A DNA stretch of 64,000 bases from Paracoccus sp. SCSIO 75233 (GTDB taxonomy: Bacteria > Pseudomonadota > Alphaproteobacteria > Rhodobacterales > Rhodobacteraceae). Position 1 is the stretch's first letter; every line of letters starts with the position of its first letter. Below, one piece after another: positions 63,414-64,000 of the stretch. The DNA lies in the NCBI RefSeq assembly GCF_027912675.1, contig NZ_CP115757.1:248001-312000 (forward strand). The letters run 5' to 3'. Below the pieces are notes generated by a model. The model had not been told where the DNA came from, did not search any database, and saw nothing but the letters and a program-made list of their open reading frames with translations. Made by a program: the position numbers and the translations under genes.

Positions 63414-63761
63414 ATGAAGACAATTTTCAGGATAGCCGCGCCTTTTGCTGCGGCAATTTCACTCTCCGGTTGCATGATGGCACAGGCCCCGGTGAGCGAG
63501 ATGCCGGTGCAGCCCGTGGGGATCGAGCCTCTGCCGACCGCTGCCGATAGCGGGTTGGTGGAACGCAAGCCCGACCTTTGCAAGGCCAGCACCTATGCCG
63601 GCCAGATCGGGCAGCCGGGCAGTGTCATTCCGACGCTTGGGATTTCGCGGGACTATCGCGTGGTTGAATATCGCGGGATCGAGCCGCAGGATTACGATCC
63701 GAACCGGCTGGTTATCAGGCTGGATGCGGCGGGCAATATCTCTGGCGTGGATTGCGGCTGA
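63414..63761 (+). CDS. I78-type peptidase inhibitor lipoprotein
   Basis: A 115-residue protein with a lipoprotein signal ending LSGC (Cys about 20). The C-terminal half has the I78 inhibitor pattern: CKASTYAGQIGQP, then VVEYRGIEPQDYDPNRLVIRLDAAGNISGVDCG, with two cysteines likely forming a disulfide. Family members are small inhibitors of serine proteases. Coupled to the next gene by TGATG. Confidence 0.8.
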   Translation: MKTIFRIAAPFAAAISLSGCMMAQAPVSEMPVQPVGIEPLPTAADSGLVERKPDLCKASTYAGQIGQPGSVIPTLGISRDYRVVEYRGIEPQDYDPNRLVIRLDAAGNISGVDCG

Positions 63762-64000
63762 TGGCGCGCGGATGGATCGCGGCGTTGCCGGTGATTGTGG
63801 CGATGGCGGCATGCACTTCGGAGCCTGAACCCGGACAGCCGGAACCGCCCCCGCCTTCGGACGCCTGTGGCGCGTCGGAACATCAGAAGCTGATCGGTCT
63901 GAACCGTGCGATTCTGGGTGGCGGCGCCCTCGGCAAGGCGCGGCTGATCGGTCCCGAGACGGCGGTGACGGCGGATTATCGTCCGGATCGGCTGAATGTC
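63761..64000 (+). CDS. Second I78-like lipoprotein (3' end beyond window)
   Basis: The first 80 residues are in the window. A lipoprotein signal ends MAAC, then a Pro/Glu-rich linker, then CGASEHQKLIGLNRAIL and TAVTADYRPDRLNV, the start of an I78-like domain. It begins on the last base of the preceding stop, so the pair is a tandem duplication or a functional pair. Confidence 0.75.
   Translation, partial: MARGWIAALPVIVAMAACTSEPEPGQPEPPPPSDACGASEHQKLIGLNRAILGGGALGKARLIGPETAVTADYRPDRLNV

Overview
The window looks like chromosome from a Paracoccus-type alphaproteobacterium (Rhodobacteraceae). The strongest pointer is the fbc (cytochrome bc1) operon at 56867-60013. Its cytochrome c1 carries a long Ala/Glu/Asp-rich insertion after the signal peptide, a known trait of Paracoccus c1. 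The high GC content, a GapR (DUF2312) gene, an alphaproteobacterial Mic60 gene beside hemD/hemY, and an aglEFGAK operon agree with this. The species cannot be told from the sequence alone.

Layout. 1-6235: the N-terminus of a probable polysaccharide export protein (cut by the window edge), a CopA copper ATPase, an L,D-transpeptidase, tRNA 2-selenouridine synthase MnmH, a small membrane protein, GapR and a sulfotransferase-like protein. 6354-17274: a tRNA-Thr(UGU) gene with an 11-kb integrated element behind it, bounded by a 51-bp near-repeat of the tRNA 3' end. 17274-23408: an RTX repeat protein, an operon of a membrane protein and two membrane-anchored alpha/beta-hydrolase-like proteins, and a lipoprotein. 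23508-37432: housekeeping genes (moaA, M20 amidohydrolase, glmU-glmS, gph, a compact tsaD-gpsA-YciI-EVE operon, hemD-Mic60-hemY). 37520-49490: tRNA-Thr(CGU), an NsrR-like Rrf2 regulator behind an FNR/NNR-type box, the alpha-glucoside operon aglEFGAK, trkA-trkH potassium uptake, and hfq-hflX. 49534-64000: four helically phased GTACAC repeats, a small lipoprotein, a purine-nucleoside ABC uptake operon ending in purine nucleoside phosphorylase, a methyltransferase, the bc1 operon, a ribokinase-like kinase, glutamate dehydrogenase, a TetR regulator and two tandem I78-type inhibitor lipoproteins (the second cut by the edge).

The most unusual region is the 6383-17274 element. It encodes a P4-type tyrosine integrase, an AlpA-like regulator, a RepA-like helicase ATPase and a set of HK97-type head genes (large terminase, HNH nuclease, major capsid protein, prohead protease, connector, portal). 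I find no tail, lysis or conventional small terminase gene. The content and size fit a capsid-forming phage satellite (cf-PICI type) that would make its own heads and borrow helper-phage tails, rather than a complete prophage. Its control DNA is visible: integrase arm-type repeats at both ends, a 12-bp-arm palindrome before alpA, and a tract of four G6-7 runs plus a hairpin between the helicase and terminase genes. The satellite assignment is inference from gene content; packaging and mobilisation are not shown by sequence.
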